Part shown: positions 25,479 through 33,932 of the stretch, piece by piece | How the letters are laid out: every line of letters starts with the position of its first letter | Numbering within the stretch: the first letter of the stretch is position 1 | DNA from: Waddliaceae bacterium | GTDB taxonomy: Bacteria; Chlamydiota; Chlamydiia; Chlamydiales; GCA-2709385 | Reading direction: 5' to 3' | DNA length: 39,152 nucleotides | NCBI GenBank assembly: GCA_002709385.1 | Contig: PAQS01000005.1 | Span: forward strand, 1-39,152 | Notes under the pieces: model-generated | What the model saw: the letters and a program-made list of their open reading frames with translations, nothing else | What the model was told of the DNA's origin: nothing | Databases searched by the model: none | Position numbers and translations under genes: made by a program

Positions 25479-28400
25479 ATAATCCTCTTCTCTCCAGGAA
25501 TTTTAACATCGTATAAAATACTGTATAAAATCGGAATAATCCCAAGGGTAAGAACCGTAGAGAAAGCTAAGCCAAAAATTAAAGCGATTGCCATCGGCTC
25601 AAATAAAGGCCCACCAGATAACCACAAAGGTACTAAGCCACCAATTGTAGTTAACGTTGTTAGCAAAATAGGGCGCAATCTTGATTGTGAGGCGCTAATG
25701 ATTGATTCAAACGGTTCTAAACCATTCTCTTCTTGTTCATACTCAATACGGTCCAAAAGAACAATCGCATTATTTACAACAATACCTGCCAAAGAAAGAA
25801 TTCCTAACAAAGTAATAAAACCTAAGTATGAACCAGTAAGAAGAAGCCCTATCACCACTCCAATCAACCCAAGAGGAATGGTTAGTCCGATAATCATTGG
25901 CTTACGGAAACTGTTAAACTGGGCTACTAAAATAACCCCCATTAAAAAAATCGCAAAAGGAAGTTTGAGAACAACCGCCTCATTCGCTTGATTCGATGAT
26001 TCAACCTCACCACCTATTTTAAAACGAAAACCTTCAGGCCATGTATCTTGTTTCTTTTCAATCCACTTTTCCAAAGAAGCTGCTAAATCACGAGCTGTAT
26101 ACCCTTCATCTAAAGAAGCTTGCACAGTCACTGTTTTAATTCGATTTCTTCGTTTAATACTAGAAGCTTCCCAAGCGACAGAAATATCAGCTACTTGCTT
26201 TAAAGGAACAGAGGTGCCACTTGCTTGTGAAAAAACATTCAACCCTTCGAGTTTACTGATATCTTCTCGATCAGCTGCGACTGAACGAAGAAAGATAGGA
26301 ATTGATTGATCGGACTCTCGAAACATTGTTGTTTCTATTCCACTCAAATTGGTTTGCAAAGATACAGCGATGTCTCGACTAGAAACCCCACTACGCAAAG
26401 CTCGTGGTTGCTTGACTTTCACCTGCAGTTTTTTGCTTCGAGGTCGCCAATCATCAGTAAGCATCTGCACCCCTTCTTGCTTACGCAAATAGCTTTTTAC
26501 CTCTTTGGCTACTTCTAAAAGTTGATCTGTGTTTCGTCCGGAAATCCTCAATTCTAGTGGATAACGAACGGGTGGCCCGTATTGCAGAGGAGAAATCAGA
26601 GCTTCTAAATCGGGAAAATGCTCATCTGTATATTTCTGCAATGAGGCAACCATTTCGTTTACACAGTCACGTGATGTCGTCTGAATAATCAGTACTGCAA
26701 GTTCAGACTTTCCTACAATAGGAGCGTAAGATAAGAGAAAACGAGGAGTTGTTTCTCCTAAAAAACTTGTCCAATTTACAATTCCTTCCAAACGACCATC
26801 ACCAGCTACTAAGTCTTTTTCAATATAGTCTGATAATTCTTCCACTATAGCTTTTGTACGCTCTAAGGATGTCCCTGGAGGCATTGTTAACTCTGCTGTG
26901 AAATAGTGCTTATCAGCAGGAGGGAAAAAGGCGCGGGGTACGGCAAAGAAACCGGACATTGAAAAAAAGAATCCTATCCCTGTAAGCAGAAGAATCCATC
27001 GACCGTATCGGAGTCCTTGTCGCAAAAGAAGTGGATACAAAATACGTAAAAAAGACATCACCACTCCCCCTACGGGAGTTTGTCCTGGCTTCAAAAATGC
27101 CACGCAAGCAAGTGGAGTAAGGGTTAAAGACAATGCCCAAGAACTCATTAGAGAAATCGTTACCACTTGAAATAGCGCCTTCGTATATTCTCCTGCCATG
27201 GACTGGGCAAGATAAATAGGTAAAAACGCTGCCGAAGTCGTTAATGTTGACGTGAGCAATGGTATTGCTAGCTGTTGCACGCAAAGTAAAGCTGATCCCA
27301 AACGCTCTGTCCCCTTTTCCAACTCCACCATGATGGCTTCACTCATCACAATAGCATTGTCAACGAGCATGCCGAGAGCTATGATCAAAGCCGCCAGAGA
27401 TACCTGGTCCAAACCAATTCCCATTGCCTGCATCAAAACAAACGTGCAAAGAATCGTCATAGGAATTAATGAGCCAATAATCATTCCCGCTCTGAATCCC
27501 AATGCAAAAAGCATCAAGCCACCAACGATCAAAACACTCTCTAGTAGATTTCCAGCAAACTCGTTTACCTTAGCCCGAACCTCCTGTGACTCTCGATAAA
27601 CCCAATCAAACTGCAGGCCTATAGGTAAGTCTCGCTCCATTTTCCCTAGCAATAATTCCAATTGCTTCCCTAGTCTGATAATATCTCCTCCCTCTTGACG
27701 AGAGACTCCTAAGGCAAGTGCGGGATGGCTTTTTGAGTATACTTGTACCTGTTGTGGATCAATATATCCTCGAGTAATTTCGCTGATATCTTTCAAATAC
27801 AAAACTTCATTTGACCCTGGAAGCTGTACAACGGTATGTCGTAACTCATCTAAACTCTCAAAATTTCCGGTGGGTTCCAGGACGATACGCTCGTCCTGCA
27901 TAGCAATGCTTCCTCCAGAAATAATAATATTTCTGCTCATCAACATACTTTGAACATGCGCTGGAGATAGACCTAATTCAGCAAGACGCGCGTGATTATA
28001 CTCAACAAAAATACATTCTTTCTGAACACCATATAAATCCACTTTTGCAACATCTGGCAAAAGCAAAATTTCATCTTTTACCCTATCTGCAACAGCTTTG
28101 AGCTCTGCCTGTGAGTAACCATCACCTGTAATCGATAACAACATACCAAAAACATCGCCATACTCATCATTGACATAAGGTCCGATAACTTCTGGTGGCA
28201 AGATCTGCTGGGTTCTTTCGACTTTTCGACGCAAGCTATCCCAAATAGGGCGTAAATGTGTGAATTGATCGCGTACCTGAATGGTAACAATAGAAATTCC
28301 GTTTCGTGACTCACTTTCAATGAAATCTAATTCCGGGATTTCTTGAAGAGCTTTTTCTAAAGGATCTGTAATGAGGGTTTCAATACGCTCAGGGCTCGCC

Positions 28401-28561
28401 CCAGGAAAGTACGTGATTACCCTTGCATTTCGTATAATAAATCCAGGATCTTCTGAACGAGGCAAGGTCCGATAAGCTTGAATACCAGTAAAAGCAAGAA
28501 CAACAATCAGCAACCAAGTCAAACGCGACCGCAAAATTGCAAGTTTTGTTAAATGATGCAT
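25463..28561 (-). CDS. RND-family efflux pump, inner-membrane component
   Basis: This 1032-residue protein is an AcrB-superfamily pump of the inner membrane, driven by protons, with twelve membrane helices and two large periplasmic loops. The N-terminal pattern (residues 1-40) and the porter-domain sequences VITYFPGASPERIETL and GYSQAELKAVADRVKDE are characteristic. TM4 has GMLVDNAIVMSE near residue 400 (Asp-Asn where AcrB has Asp-Asp), and TM10 has GIVVNNAIVLLD near 930, where AcrB has a lysine. It is preceded by the membrane-fusion and outer-membrane partner genes, so it forms a complete tripartite pump. The substrate is unknown. The ATG at 28561 lies 9 bases after the membrane-fusion stop. 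Confidence 0.95.
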   Translation of the reverse strand: MHHLTKLAILRSRLTWLLIVVLAFTGIQAYRTLPRSEDPGFIIRNARVITYFPGASPERIETLITDPLEKALQEIPELDFIESESRNGISIVTIQVRDQFTHLRPIWDSLRRKVERTQQILPPEVIGPYVNDEYGDVFGMLLSITGDGYSQAELKAVADRVKDEILLLPDVAKVDLYGVQKECIFVEYNHARLAELGLSPAHVQSMLMSRNIIISGGSIAMQDERIVLEPTGNFESLDELRHTVVQLPGSNEVLYLKDISEITRGYIDPQQVQVYSKSHPALALGVSRQEGGDIIRLGKQLELLLGKMERDLPIGLQFDWVYRESQEVRAKVNEFAGNLLESVLIVGGLMLFALGFRAGMIIGSLIPMTILCTFVLMQAMGIGLDQVSLAALIIALGMLVDNAIVMSEAIMVELEKGTERLGSALLCVQQLAIPLLTSTLTTSAAFLPIYLAQSMAGEYTKALFQVVTISLMSSWALSLTLTPLACVAFLKPGQTPVGGVVMSFLRILYPLLLRQGLRYGRWILLLTGIGFFFSMSGFFAVPRAFFPPADKHYFTAELTMPPGTSLERTKAIVEELSDYIEKDLVAGDGRLEGIVNWTSFLGETTPRFLLSYAPIVGKSELAVLIIQTTSRDCVNEMVASLQKYTDEHFPDLEALISPLQYGPPVRYPLELRISGRNTDQLLEVAKEVKSYLRKQEGVQMLTDDWRPRSKKLQVKVKQPRALRSGVSSRDIAVSLQTNLSGIETTMFRESDQSIPIFLRSVAADREDISKLEGLNVFSQASGTSVPLKQVADISVAWEASSIKRRNRIKTVTVQASLDEGYTARDLAASLEKWIEKKQDTWPEGFRFKIGGEVESSNQANEAVVLKLPFAIFLMGVILVAQFNSFRKPMIIGLTIPLGLIGVVIGLLLTGSYLGFITLLGILSLAGIVVNNAIVLLDRIEYEQEENGLEPFESIISASQSRLRPILLTTLTTIGGLVPLWLSGGPLFEPMAIALIFGLAFSTVLTLGIIPILYSILYDVKIPGEKRIIWQST

Positions 28562-28569
28562 AGCAGCGC

Positions 28570-29640
28570 CTATAATAGCTTAACTTTCATCCCATCATAA
28601 AGCTGAGCAATTCCAGCTGTTACAACTTTTTCTCCTAAATCCAAACCTGAAAGCACTTCCAATCCAGTACTATTCAGCTCTCCAATCTTTACTTGACGAC
28701 GCTCCACCGTAACATTGCCCGCCCCCTCCTGGATCACATAGACATAACATGCCCCTTCTTCTTGAATGACTGATTTTGGAGGCACAAAAACCGCATCGTC
28801 GCGATAGCCCATATCAAAAGTAAAGGCAAGTTCTGCTGACATTCCAGGGCGAATAGAACGATCATTTTCCATCAAGCGAACGGTAACAGGAAAAGCAGTT
28901 TGTAAAGCTCCGAACCGAATCCCTACTTCACGCACATAAGCTCGGAAACTCTTATGAGGAAACACATCAAAACGCACGAGAACAACGTCATTTTCTTCAA
29001 TCTTTCCAATATAAGCCTCAGGAATCATCACTTTCACTTCGCTTTGTGTACTTCCTGACAAAAGGAGACAAACTTGACCAGCCCTCACATTCTCACTGCC
29101 TTCCACAAATAACTCAGCAACATCAGCATCTACAGGAGCATGTAAACTCGTATACTGCAATTGCAATTCTGCTAGTTCAAGGCGTTTTTGCATGGCTAAA
29201 ATAGCAGCTTCTGCTGACTCAGCCGCAGCACGTGCTGCATCTAAATCCGATCTAGAAGCATTACGGTTTTCATAGAGATTTCGTATACGCTCGTAACTTG
29301 CACTAGCATGACGCCCTTCCGCCTCAGAACGTGCAAGTGCAGCTTCTGCTTCTTGCAATTGCAGTTCGTAATTTTCTTTGTCTAGATTCATGAGAAATTG
29401 ACCAGCTTTCACATGATCACCAACCTTAACTGCGACAGAACGAATAGATCCAGCTACACGAAAACTGAGCTTAGATTCATATGCCGCCTGAGTCACTCCT
29501 GAAAAGCGACCAATACGCTGCTTAGGTGCCTCTTCCGCTAAAGCGAAACAAACAGGACGAAGGACATTCTCTTTCTCTTTAGCCTTATCGCAAGCTGATG
29601 CGAAAAGCATAAGTAAAATAAACGCGATCGATCGACTCAT
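28570..29640 (-). CDS. RND efflux membrane-fusion lipoprotein (HlyD/AcrA family)
   Basis: I take the ATG at 29640 as start, giving 356 residues. It opens with a lipoprotein signal (MSRSIAFILLMLFASAC, lipobox ASAC) and overlaps the stop of the outer-membrane gene as ATGA, with AAGGAAATAGG upstream. The longer frame from 29685 would add 15 residues without a better site. The mature protein has the adaptor layout: a beta-barrel/lipoyl half (VAGSIRSVAVKVGDHVKAGQ), a long helical hairpin rich in Ala and Arg (about 90-150), the returning lipoyl half (LHAPVDADVAELFVEG) and a membrane-proximal domain. It bridges the inner-membrane pump to the outer-membrane channel. It sits between them in the operon. 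Confidence 0.93.
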   Translation of the reverse strand: MSRSIAFILLMLFASACDKAKEKENVLRPVCFALAEEAPKQRIGRFSGVTQAAYESKLSFRVAGSIRSVAVKVGDHVKAGQFLMNLDKENYELQLQEAEAALARSEAEGRHASASYERIRNLYENRNASRSDLDAARAAAESAEAAILAMQKRLELAELQLQYTSLHAPVDADVAELFVEGSENVRAGQVCLLLSGSTQSEVKVMIPEAYIGKIEENDVVLVRFDVFPHKSFRAYVREVGIRFGALQTAFPVTVRLMENDRSIRPGMSAELAFTFDMGYRDDAVFVPPKSVIQEEGACYVYVIQEGAGNVTVERRQVKIGELNSTGLEVLSGLDLGEKVVTAGIAQLYDGMKVKLL

Positions 29641-31988
29641 CCTATTTCCTTCTCTTTCATACAGTTTCTCAAGCGTTCTACCCATTCCAAACGCTCTAAA
29701 TCTCCATCCAATATACCGAAGTGGTTGCTTGCTCGATACACCCGCATGAGATAAAGTAAAAACTCATAAGTCGCTTGCTCTGCTGTCAAATCAGCCACTA
29801 ACATGGCATTCTGAACATCAATTAAATCTACAAGAGAAACCATTCCTTGAGAATACCCCTCTCGAACGCTTTCATAACTAAGCCTAGCTGACTCAGCCCC
29901 CTGTTTTGCTAAAGCAATACCACTATAAGAAGCAGATGCTTGCCTAATCGCGCTGCGCACAGACCTCTCTATTTCATCTTCCACAAGAACTTGCCGACGC
30001 TCTAACTCTTTCAATAAATGCCGGCTTTCCTCTAACTCTGCACTTCGAGAAGAACCTGTATAAAGAGGCAATGTGCATTCAACCCCTACTTTCCAAGTTC
30101 TTCGATTAGGAGAAGAAGAAAAAAGAGAATTCACCCCTTCTCCTCCACGAGATATTTCAACAGCTCCCTCTGCTACTAAGCCCGCATCAGGAACCCAATA
30201 ACTGCGTTTTGCTGCCACTATCTTTCTACGCAAAATTTGCATTTGAATATCTATCTGCTGAAGAAGTGGTGATAAACGCTTTGCTTCTTTCACTTCAAAA
30301 TCAATGAAACGTCGCAAGTTCTGCTCATGATCCACATACGACTCAATACTTTCTTTCCAAACCTGCAATGCAGGATGATCTAAAGTCAAATCTTCTACCT
30401 GAATCGAAACCGTTTGATCCATATGCAGTAACTGCAATAAATAAAAAGTTACTGTTTCAAGGTCTGATTGCGCTTGAAGAACTCGATTTTTTCCACTTGC
30501 AATTTCACTCTTCCAACGATGAATTTCTGAAGGAGTTGCTGCTCCCACAGATTCACGAGCTTCCGCAAGCTCTAAGTGATCCATCGTTGCCTGAACATTG
30601 TCGCGCTGTACCTGTACATTACTTTGTGCACTAAGAATTTGTAGATAAGCCACTCCAACTTCAAAAAGCACATCTAGTTGTAAATCTTCAAAGCGCCTTT
30701 CTTCTAATTCATCAAGTAGTACTTGTATTTGCCAATCAGCAAAAGCTTTTTCTGAATAGAGGAGTTGTGAAAGCTGTATAGAACTTTGTGCTTGCTTTTC
30801 TGGAAATAGGCCAAAGCCTGCACTTGCACGATCTTGATCTATAATGCGCCCTTCAATTTTGCTAGAAATCTTTGGTAAAAAACGACTTCGTGCTTTTCTT
30901 GTGCTTTCTTTTTTCGCAGCAATAGCATAGCTCTGTGCTTGTAAACCAGGGTTCATTGCTATCGCTTCTTGTAAAAGCGAGCGTAAATTATGTGTCGATT
31001 TAGATGGAAAGTTTTGAATAATATCTGCTGTTAAAAGTACATCACGAGAAGGCCAGATACCAATGCGATTAGCTGTATCTACATTGATTGTTAGGCGATG
31101 GCTTTGCTCCATTCGAACAAAAAGATCTGCTGCATTGCCACCTAAGAGGATGCTTTGTAAAGAAAGAGCCACACGCCGAGCCCAGCGAATGGGGTCTGAA
31201 CTAGATGCTGCACCAGCTAAAACCCCTCTCTCTACTTCTGCTAAACCTCTAAGAGAGTAGGTAGGTAAGCGTCTATCGTTCAATTCTTGAACTAACTCTG
31301 TCCATTCCCCTTCACTCATTTCAAAAAGAGGAGTGAGATAGACAGCATCAACTGTTTCCGCTAAATGATCTAAAACTTCCTGTTTATCACTTCGACAAGG
31401 AATGAAGCTTACTTGAATATTTCGTTTTTCTAGAATGCGCGATAGCTCTTCTTTAAACTGAGGCATGAGTTCTAAGACACTCGCATTCGTAAGCACTGCT
31501 AAATGCTTAAAAGGGTACACCTTATAGAAAGCCAATAAATCACTACTTACTTCATTAGGATAACTAATATAAGTCAGTTGGTCCTTACCGCTTTTTCCAT
31601 CGTGGTAAGGAAGACCTTGAATGCGCTCATCTATGACAAAAGGGGCGATTACAGGTTTTGAGAGAGAAGGGGAAAGAGCGAGAAGGTGTGATGAAATGGG
31701 ACCTAAAGTAAGAATCAGATCCGCTTCAGGGTCTTCTAGTGCTGTTTTTACAGCCTCTAAAATTCCTTGGGAACTCCATTCACCGTCGTAAGATTTTTTT
31801 TCTAGAAACTCTATAGAAAACTCTTTTCCCAACAGTGCATGAATTTCATTTTGGAGAGTAAGAAAATACGCATCAAAGAATTTTCCTGGTCCATCTCTCA
31901 CTACTGCGATACGAGCCGTGTTTTCTGCTATAAGAGATTGAAAGATCCCTAAAACAAAGAAAAAAACACAAAGCTTATATTTATTCAT
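29637..31988 (-). CDS. ABC substrate-binding domain fused to TolC-family outer-membrane factor
   Basis: This 783-residue protein has a signal peptide (residues 1-21, ending LIA). Residues about 22-325 match the ABC_sub_bind (TrpX/periplasmic binding) family: VAVV-type opening, ADLILTLGPISSHLLAL, VDAVYLTPLFEM and the closing INVDTANRIGIWPS. Residues about 340-783 are a TolC-type outer-membrane efflux domain: two long helical repeats rich in Ala, Glu, Gln and Arg, including LQAQSYAIAAKKESTRKARS and a second-repeat VRSAIRQASASYSG. The outer-membrane channel is therefore covalently joined to a ligand-binding domain in the periplasm. It is the first efflux gene after dnaG (2-bp gap) and overlaps the adaptor gene by four bases. 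Confidence 0.88.
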   Translation of the reverse strand: MNKYKLCVFFFVLGIFQSLIAENTARIAVVRDGPGKFFDAYFLTLQNEIHALLGKEFSIEFLEKKSYDGEWSSQGILEAVKTALEDPEADLILTLGPISSHLLALSPSLSKPVIAPFVIDERIQGLPYHDGKSGKDQLTYISYPNEVSSDLLAFYKVYPFKHLAVLTNASVLELMPQFKEELSRILEKRNIQVSFIPCRSDKQEVLDHLAETVDAVYLTPLFEMSEGEWTELVQELNDRRLPTYSLRGLAEVERGVLAGAASSSDPIRWARRVALSLQSILLGGNAADLFVRMEQSHRLTINVDTANRIGIWPSRDVLLTADIIQNFPSKSTHNLRSLLQEAIAMNPGLQAQSYAIAAKKESTRKARSRFLPKISSKIEGRIIDQDRASAGFGLFPEKQAQSSIQLSQLLYSEKAFADWQIQVLLDELEERRFEDLQLDVLFEVGVAYLQILSAQSNVQVQRDNVQATMDHLELAEARESVGAATPSEIHRWKSEIASGKNRVLQAQSDLETVTFYLLQLLHMDQTVSIQVEDLTLDHPALQVWKESIESYVDHEQNLRRFIDFEVKEAKRLSPLLQQIDIQMQILRRKIVAAKRSYWVPDAGLVAEGAVEISRGGEGVNSLFSSSPNRRTWKVGVECTLPLYTGSSRSAELEESRHLLKELERRQVLVEDEIERSVRSAIRQASASYSGIALAKQGAESARLSYESVREGYSQGMVSLVDLIDVQNAMLVADLTAEQATYEFLLYLMRVYRASNHFGILDGDLERLEWVERLRNCMKEKEIG

Positions 31989-31990
31989 AG

Positions 31991-33784
31991 CTACACACTT
32001 TGACTGTACAACACTCTTGGTACTTCTTTGCGAATACGATCAAACTCTTTCAATAAAGCCATTGCTTCATCATCTGAGCACTGTCCACTTTGGATTTTTT
32101 GCTTGATCGATTCACGTTTCTCCATCCAGTTTCGCTCAAGAATTTTTTGAATGGTTCCTACTAGAAACTCTTGCGCTCTGTCACGATTGATCTTCTTTTT
32201 GGAAAGTTCTTCAAAAAATAACTGTCCCGACTCCCCTTCAAAGAAATCCATTAAATCTACAATGTTTTTTGGCTGAGAGCTTCTTTCACGCTCTAGATAC
32301 TCAGCATACACCTTAGCTGCTACGGGATTTTTTAGTTGCTCCGGACGCAAATTATTCTTGGCGATCTCTAATAATTCCGACTCTAGCTGTCCCATAAAAA
32401 GCAACCAGCGAAGAAAATCTGCTTCCAGAATCATATCTCCATCAACCTCAGCACTCCCTGCCACAGCAGATTTACGCACAACAGTGGTCTGGCTATAAGG
32501 TTGCTCGACTCCAATTAAACTCTCTGGAAGGTCCGTTAGTTGAGCAAGTTTACGAAGACTTTCATGGACCATCACAGGGTCTTCCCAAGCGCGCACTTGC
32601 TCAGAGATTTTTTGAACAATCTGAGTTTTTATAGCAGGACTATCCGTATTAGCAGCATGAGAGCGATGAGCTAAAACAAAAGTTAAATAATCAACAGCCT
32701 CTTTCATCAAGCCCAGTACAGCCTCAGCACCCGCATCTCGTAACAAACTATCAGGATCAGCTCCTACAGGAATACGCAAACAAAGTACTTCAACTCCCTT
32801 GGTTTGAAACATATCACCGACCTTTGAAGCTGCCTCTCTACCCGCTTGGTCTGAATCAAAAGCCAAATAAACTTGTTCTACTCCTAATTTCAACAACTCC
32901 TGAACGTGCCCTTCTCCAAAAGCCGTACCTTGAGCCGCGACTGTAATCGTGAAACCAGCTTCAATCATTTTCAACGCATCAAGCTGACCTTCTACAATAA
33001 TCGCTCGTTTTTCTTTGGTGATTCTTCGGCGACAATAATTTAATCCAAATAAAACTCGCGACTTTTTAAACAACAAAGTTTCAGACGTATTGATGTATTT
33101 CCCACCATAAGTACTTTCTTTGTATTTTCTTGCCGTAAAACCAATAACTCTCCCTGCCACATCAAGTACCGGAATCGTGATTCGATCAATAAAAAAATCA
33201 CGTAACCCCTGTCCTTGACGCTCCGTTACCAAACCCGCAGCTAACATCACTTCAGTATTCACTTTGTTTGCCCGTAAATACTGCTGAAAAATTCCCGGGG
33301 CAGCTGGCGCAAGTCCTAGTTGGAAGTTCTGTATGAACTCTTTCGTGATCCCTCTTGCATATAAATAATTTAACGCTTCTCTCCCCTCTTCACTTTCCAT
33401 CAAATTAAAGTGGAAAAATCGAGAAGCAGCATCTAGTGCGTCAAATAGTGATTTTTTATTTGGACCAGAACGATCTTGGGGTTCTTCCATGCGTTCTAAA
33501 GGAACATGAAAACGCTCAGCTAAAAACTCTACAGCTTCCGAAAAGCTTAAACGCTGGAAATCCATAAGAAACTGAATCGCATCACCGTGAGCACCACAAC
33601 CAAAGCAATGGTAGTGTTTATCACCTCTTTGAATAGAAAAACTTGGTGTCTTTTCATCATGAAAAGGACAGAGTGCTTTGTATGCTGCACCTGTTCGCTG
33701 CATTTCAATAAACGAAGAAATGAATTCAGGAAGTTCTACACGTTGCCGCAATAACTCTAGAGATTCCTTGGTAAAGAAGGACAT
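31991..33784 (-). CDS. dnaG: DNA primase
   Basis: With the ATG at 33784 this is 597 residues, the normal size. The frame is open to 33916, but those 44 extra residues do not resemble the family, so I prefer the inner start. The CHC2 zinc domain has Cys39, His42, Cys60 and Cys63 (CPFHDEKTPSF and YHCFGCGAHG). The RNA-polymerase-like core carries the TOPRIM motifs IVEGQLDALKMIEAG and LAFDSDQAGREAA near residues 260-320. The C-terminal third is the helicase-interaction region. It synthesises RNA primers at the replication fork. It lies 2 bp upstream of the efflux operon, so it may share a transcript, and is divergent from fliD. Confidence 0.95.
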   Translation of the reverse strand: MSFFTKESLELLRQRVELPEFISSFIEMQRTGAAYKALCPFHDEKTPSFSIQRGDKHYHCFGCGAHGDAIQFLMDFQRLSFSEAVEFLAERFHVPLERMEEPQDRSGPNKKSLFDALDAASRFFHFNLMESEEGREALNYLYARGITKEFIQNFQLGLAPAAPGIFQQYLRANKVNTEVMLAAGLVTERQGQGLRDFFIDRITIPVLDVAGRVIGFTARKYKESTYGGKYINTSETLLFKKSRVLFGLNYCRRRITKEKRAIIVEGQLDALKMIEAGFTITVAAQGTAFGEGHVQELLKLGVEQVYLAFDSDQAGREAASKVGDMFQTKGVEVLCLRIPVGADPDSLLRDAGAEAVLGLMKEAVDYLTFVLAHRSHAANTDSPAIKTQIVQKISEQVRAWEDPVMVHESLRKLAQLTDLPESLIGVEQPYSQTTVVRKSAVAGSAEVDGDMILEADFLRWLLFMGQLESELLEIAKNNLRPEQLKNPVAAKVYAEYLERERSSQPKNIVDLMDFFEGESGQLFFEELSKKKINRDRAQEFLVGTIQKILERNWMEKRESIKQKIQSGQCSDDEAMALLKEFDRIRKEVPRVLYSQSV

Positions 33785-33932
33785 AAGAGGTAAACCCCAA
33801 ATAACATTAAAAAAAATATTATAAATATTATAGTGACAGTAAAAGAGTGCCCTAACGTCTTTCCATTGTCTCGCATCATAGCGCTTTGAGCCAAGACTTA
33901 TTTGCATGGGGTACAAGAGCTAAGGAGAGCCG

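Noticed and set aside
25467-25991. 174-codon plus-strand open frame
   Set aside because: It is antisense to the conserved end of the RND pump gene and shows only reversed codon pattern.
29637-31988. The substrate-binding/TolC fusion as two genes merged by a missed stop
   Set aside because: The frame is continuous with no internal stop, the linker is normal, and there is one signal peptide at the start only; the second domain has no signal of its own.
33785-33916. 44-codon N-terminal extension of dnaG
   Set aside because: The added residues do not resemble the family, and the ATG at 33784 gives the normal length with the zinc domain correctly placed.
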